Positions 62,406 to 64,000 of a DNA stretch of 64,000 bases are shown here, piece after piece. The first letter of the stretch is position 1. Each line of letters opens with the position of its first letter. Origin of the DNA: Adiantum capillus-veneris. Taxonomy: Eukaryota; Streptophyta; Polypodiopsida; Polypodiales; Pteridaceae. Where the stretch lies: the NCBI GenBank assembly GCA_014529385.2, contig CM043957.1, forward strand, positions 85,565,881 through 85,629,880. Reading direction: 5' to 3'. The notes below the pieces were generated by a model, which made no database searches, was not told where the DNA came from, and saw only the letters and a program-made list of their open reading frames with translations. The translations under genes were made by a program, and so were the position numbers.

Positions 62406-64000
62406 TCCAAAGAACAGCTTGAAGAAAAAAACACTACAGTCTTCACCGTCAGGTTCAACAGTGAAGATGGAAACTAGGTAGAGTTACAAATGCTACCCAA
62501 GCAATTTTATGATGTAGCCACAAAGCCATACACTAAAGAAGCCAACAAAAGACTGGGACTTCAAGAATTCTACGACCCAGAGCCATGTGGAGTAGATTTC
62601 CAGCGGGCCTATGAACTATTATCCACTATCAAAGAGGATGTATGTGCTCAAATCACGGATCAGCAAGGCCAGAAAGTTGAAGTGGTTATCAACAAGGACA
62701 TAGTGGCCAAGGCACTAAAGTTGCCAACGGAAGGTATGACATTGAGGGCTAGGGATAGGAAGATGGTTGGCACATTCACCAAGGATATAGCTATCGCCAC
62801 TTTCTTCAACCTCATTCTAAAGCAAGTCGAGGATCCCGCCCGTATTTATCATCAGCACTTCCACTTCCTCTCAAAGAGACCACCAAGATACACTACTATG
62901 AATCATGCGGTTGCAACCACTTTCACGCAGCTCTTGAAGTCACTAACAAGGCAAACAATAGATCATGCTCAGTACGTGCTTACAACACTCAAGATCACAA
63001 AGAAGGAAGCAAAGGTAACATATCTAGGCACTCCAAAAGTTCTAACCCGGATCGCATACCATGCCATTGGGATGGAAAATAACTTGCCGCCAGCCCCAGA
63101 TTAGAATACATGGATAGTCTCAGCTCAAGCCTCTCCACAAACCACTAGATCAAAGAAGAAAAGGGTATATAAATCAGGTGAGGAATCAACAGAAAGCTTT
63201 CCTAAGGCCCACAACAATGAAATCTCTGACAATGAAGAAAAGAGGGCAAGGAGAGAGGAAATGAAGAAGAAAGCAGTGGTAGCCCAATAGGAAGAACCTC
63301 AACAGATGAAAGCACGGTTCAAGAGGAAAAAAGAGTCTTATGAAAGAAGCGGCCAAGCTATAGGAGAAAACCCAGAATCATGGAGCCAAGCCGAATTTGT
63401 TGGAACTTTTAAGCAACCTCACGTAGAACCTAAAGAATGGGAAACAATGGATGAGGTCATCATTCATGTTAATGAGTATGCAAAGCAGATGCAGATGATG
63501 ATAAAGAAGATGTGAACAACAACTTTTAGCCGCAGTGCTAAAGCTAAAGAGTTGGAACATGTAATAGATTCCCTACAAGGTGAGCTCGAGGACAGGATGA
63601 ACATCATTGAATATCTCCAAGGACAAATCAAATAACTAAAAAATGAAGCAGAACAACACCAAACTGTCAAGGAAAGGCAGCAGAAAGAGATGGAAGATTT
63701 AGGGGAGCTCCTCACAAAGCTGTTAGATGCATGCAAAAGCAAGGACCAAAAACTGACAAAAGTGGCCAACAAACTTTTAATCACTACTCAATCGGTCCAA
63801 AAGATCCAAGTGCAATTTAATGTAGCCAATGCCTCATTGCAATACTTTAAGCAAAGAGTCAATGACCAAGCGGCATTCCTAAAGCAGATCACAAAAAACT
63901 CAGCCGTAGCTTCACTCAAGAGGACAAATGAAGTCTACAAGACTTTGGAAAAGAGAAACAAGGACCTGGAACTTGAGTTGAAGCTTGAACAGGCACAAAG
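62293..64000 (+). pseudogene. Extra ORF of Gypsy A, continuing past the window
   Basis: A lead segment of 62 codons (62293-62481, basic, Lys-rich) is followed in another frame by one phase running from 62490 to the window end, broken only by four stops (about 63102, 63288, 63513 and 63633). It encodes a globular N-terminal part of about 200 residues (GVDFQRAYELLSTIKED, VEVVINKDIVAKALKLPTEG, NHAVATTFTQLLKSLTRQ), a basic cluster RSKKKRVYKSG with acidic neighbours, and then a long heptad-like helical region (KAKELEHVIDSLQGELEDRM, KEMEDLGELLTKLLDACKSK, KTLEKRNKDLELELKLEQAQ). The N-terminal part vaguely recalls plant transposon-associated hypothetical proteins. No function is known to me. It lies in sense orientation 3' of pol. 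Confidence 0.6.

Larger units (their letters stand above)
12682..64000 (+). mobile_element. Giant Gypsy element A, host of all later insertions
   Basis: Element A runs from its 5' LTR to beyond the window end. Removing M1, K1 and K2 (with one copy of each target duplication) restores one order in one orientation: LTR, primer site, repeat leader (to 15640), gag, protease, RT, RNase H, two HHCC modules, integrase, basic tail, repeat spacer and extra ORF. About 16 kb of A itself lies in the window. No second LTR appears before 64000. The lack of a chromodomain and the extra 3' ORF suggest a non-chromovirus (Tat/Athila-like) clade; that is inference from family knowledge. Confidence 0.75.

Overview
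This window is nuclear DNA from a plant with a large, repeat-rich genome. The evidence is plant-type Ty1/Copia and Ty3/Gypsy polyproteins, a Copia tRNA-iMet primer site, long (GA)n, (CT)n and (TCTA)n runs, and almost no host coding sequence. A gymnosperm would fit, but nothing here proves the species. I saw no tRNA, rRNA, CRISPR or bacterial-style genes. I found no intact host gene, only one weak candidate gene fragment.

Layout. (1) 1-12681 is a graveyard. A decayed Gypsy element (E, + strand; protease at 1326, reverse transcriptase at 7397-8900) is split by a 5.4-kb element with long imperfect terminal inverted repeats (2034-7396). That element holds a near-perfect hairpin, several tandem repeats and a possible captured gene fragment. 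E then abuts an inverted gag-protease fragment (D, - strand, 8950-11700) related to element A. (2) From about 12682 to beyond the window end lies one giant Gypsy element, A (+ strand): LTR, primer site, a 2-kb leader of degenerate repeats, gag, protease, RT, RNase H, integrase, a noncoding spacer with the same repeats, then a long extra ORF rich in coiled coil. (3) A has been opened three times: in gag by Copia M1 (17063-22216, - strand, intact 1296-codon polyprotein), between protease and RT by Copia K1 (24575-29721, +, target duplication agaca), and in the 3' spacer by Copia K2 (36216-61557, +, target duplication actat). (4) K2 is opened by Gypsy B (40191-60227, -, target duplication caaac), and B is opened by Gypsy C (47586-58769, -, target duplication decayed from cacgt). 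The order A > K2 > B > C is a four-level nest.

How the parts work together. Only M1 keeps a complete open polyprotein, and its 5' LTR has lost its outer U3. K1 and K2 share the same frameshifts and the same stop although they inserted independently, so a defective template was apparently mobilised in trans. B has RT, RNase H and integrase but no recognisable gag or protease. C has gag and protease but an RT lacking the YxDD core. All three Gypsy families carry extra sense-strand coding sequence downstream of integrase. A also carries two successive HHCC zinc modules before its integrase core.

Limits. All boundaries and divergence figures were worked out by eye. LTR ends of B, C, K1, K2 and the left end of M1 are firm because of TG...CA ends, primer sites and target duplications. 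The 5' end of A and the ends of D, E and the inverted-repeat element are approximate.
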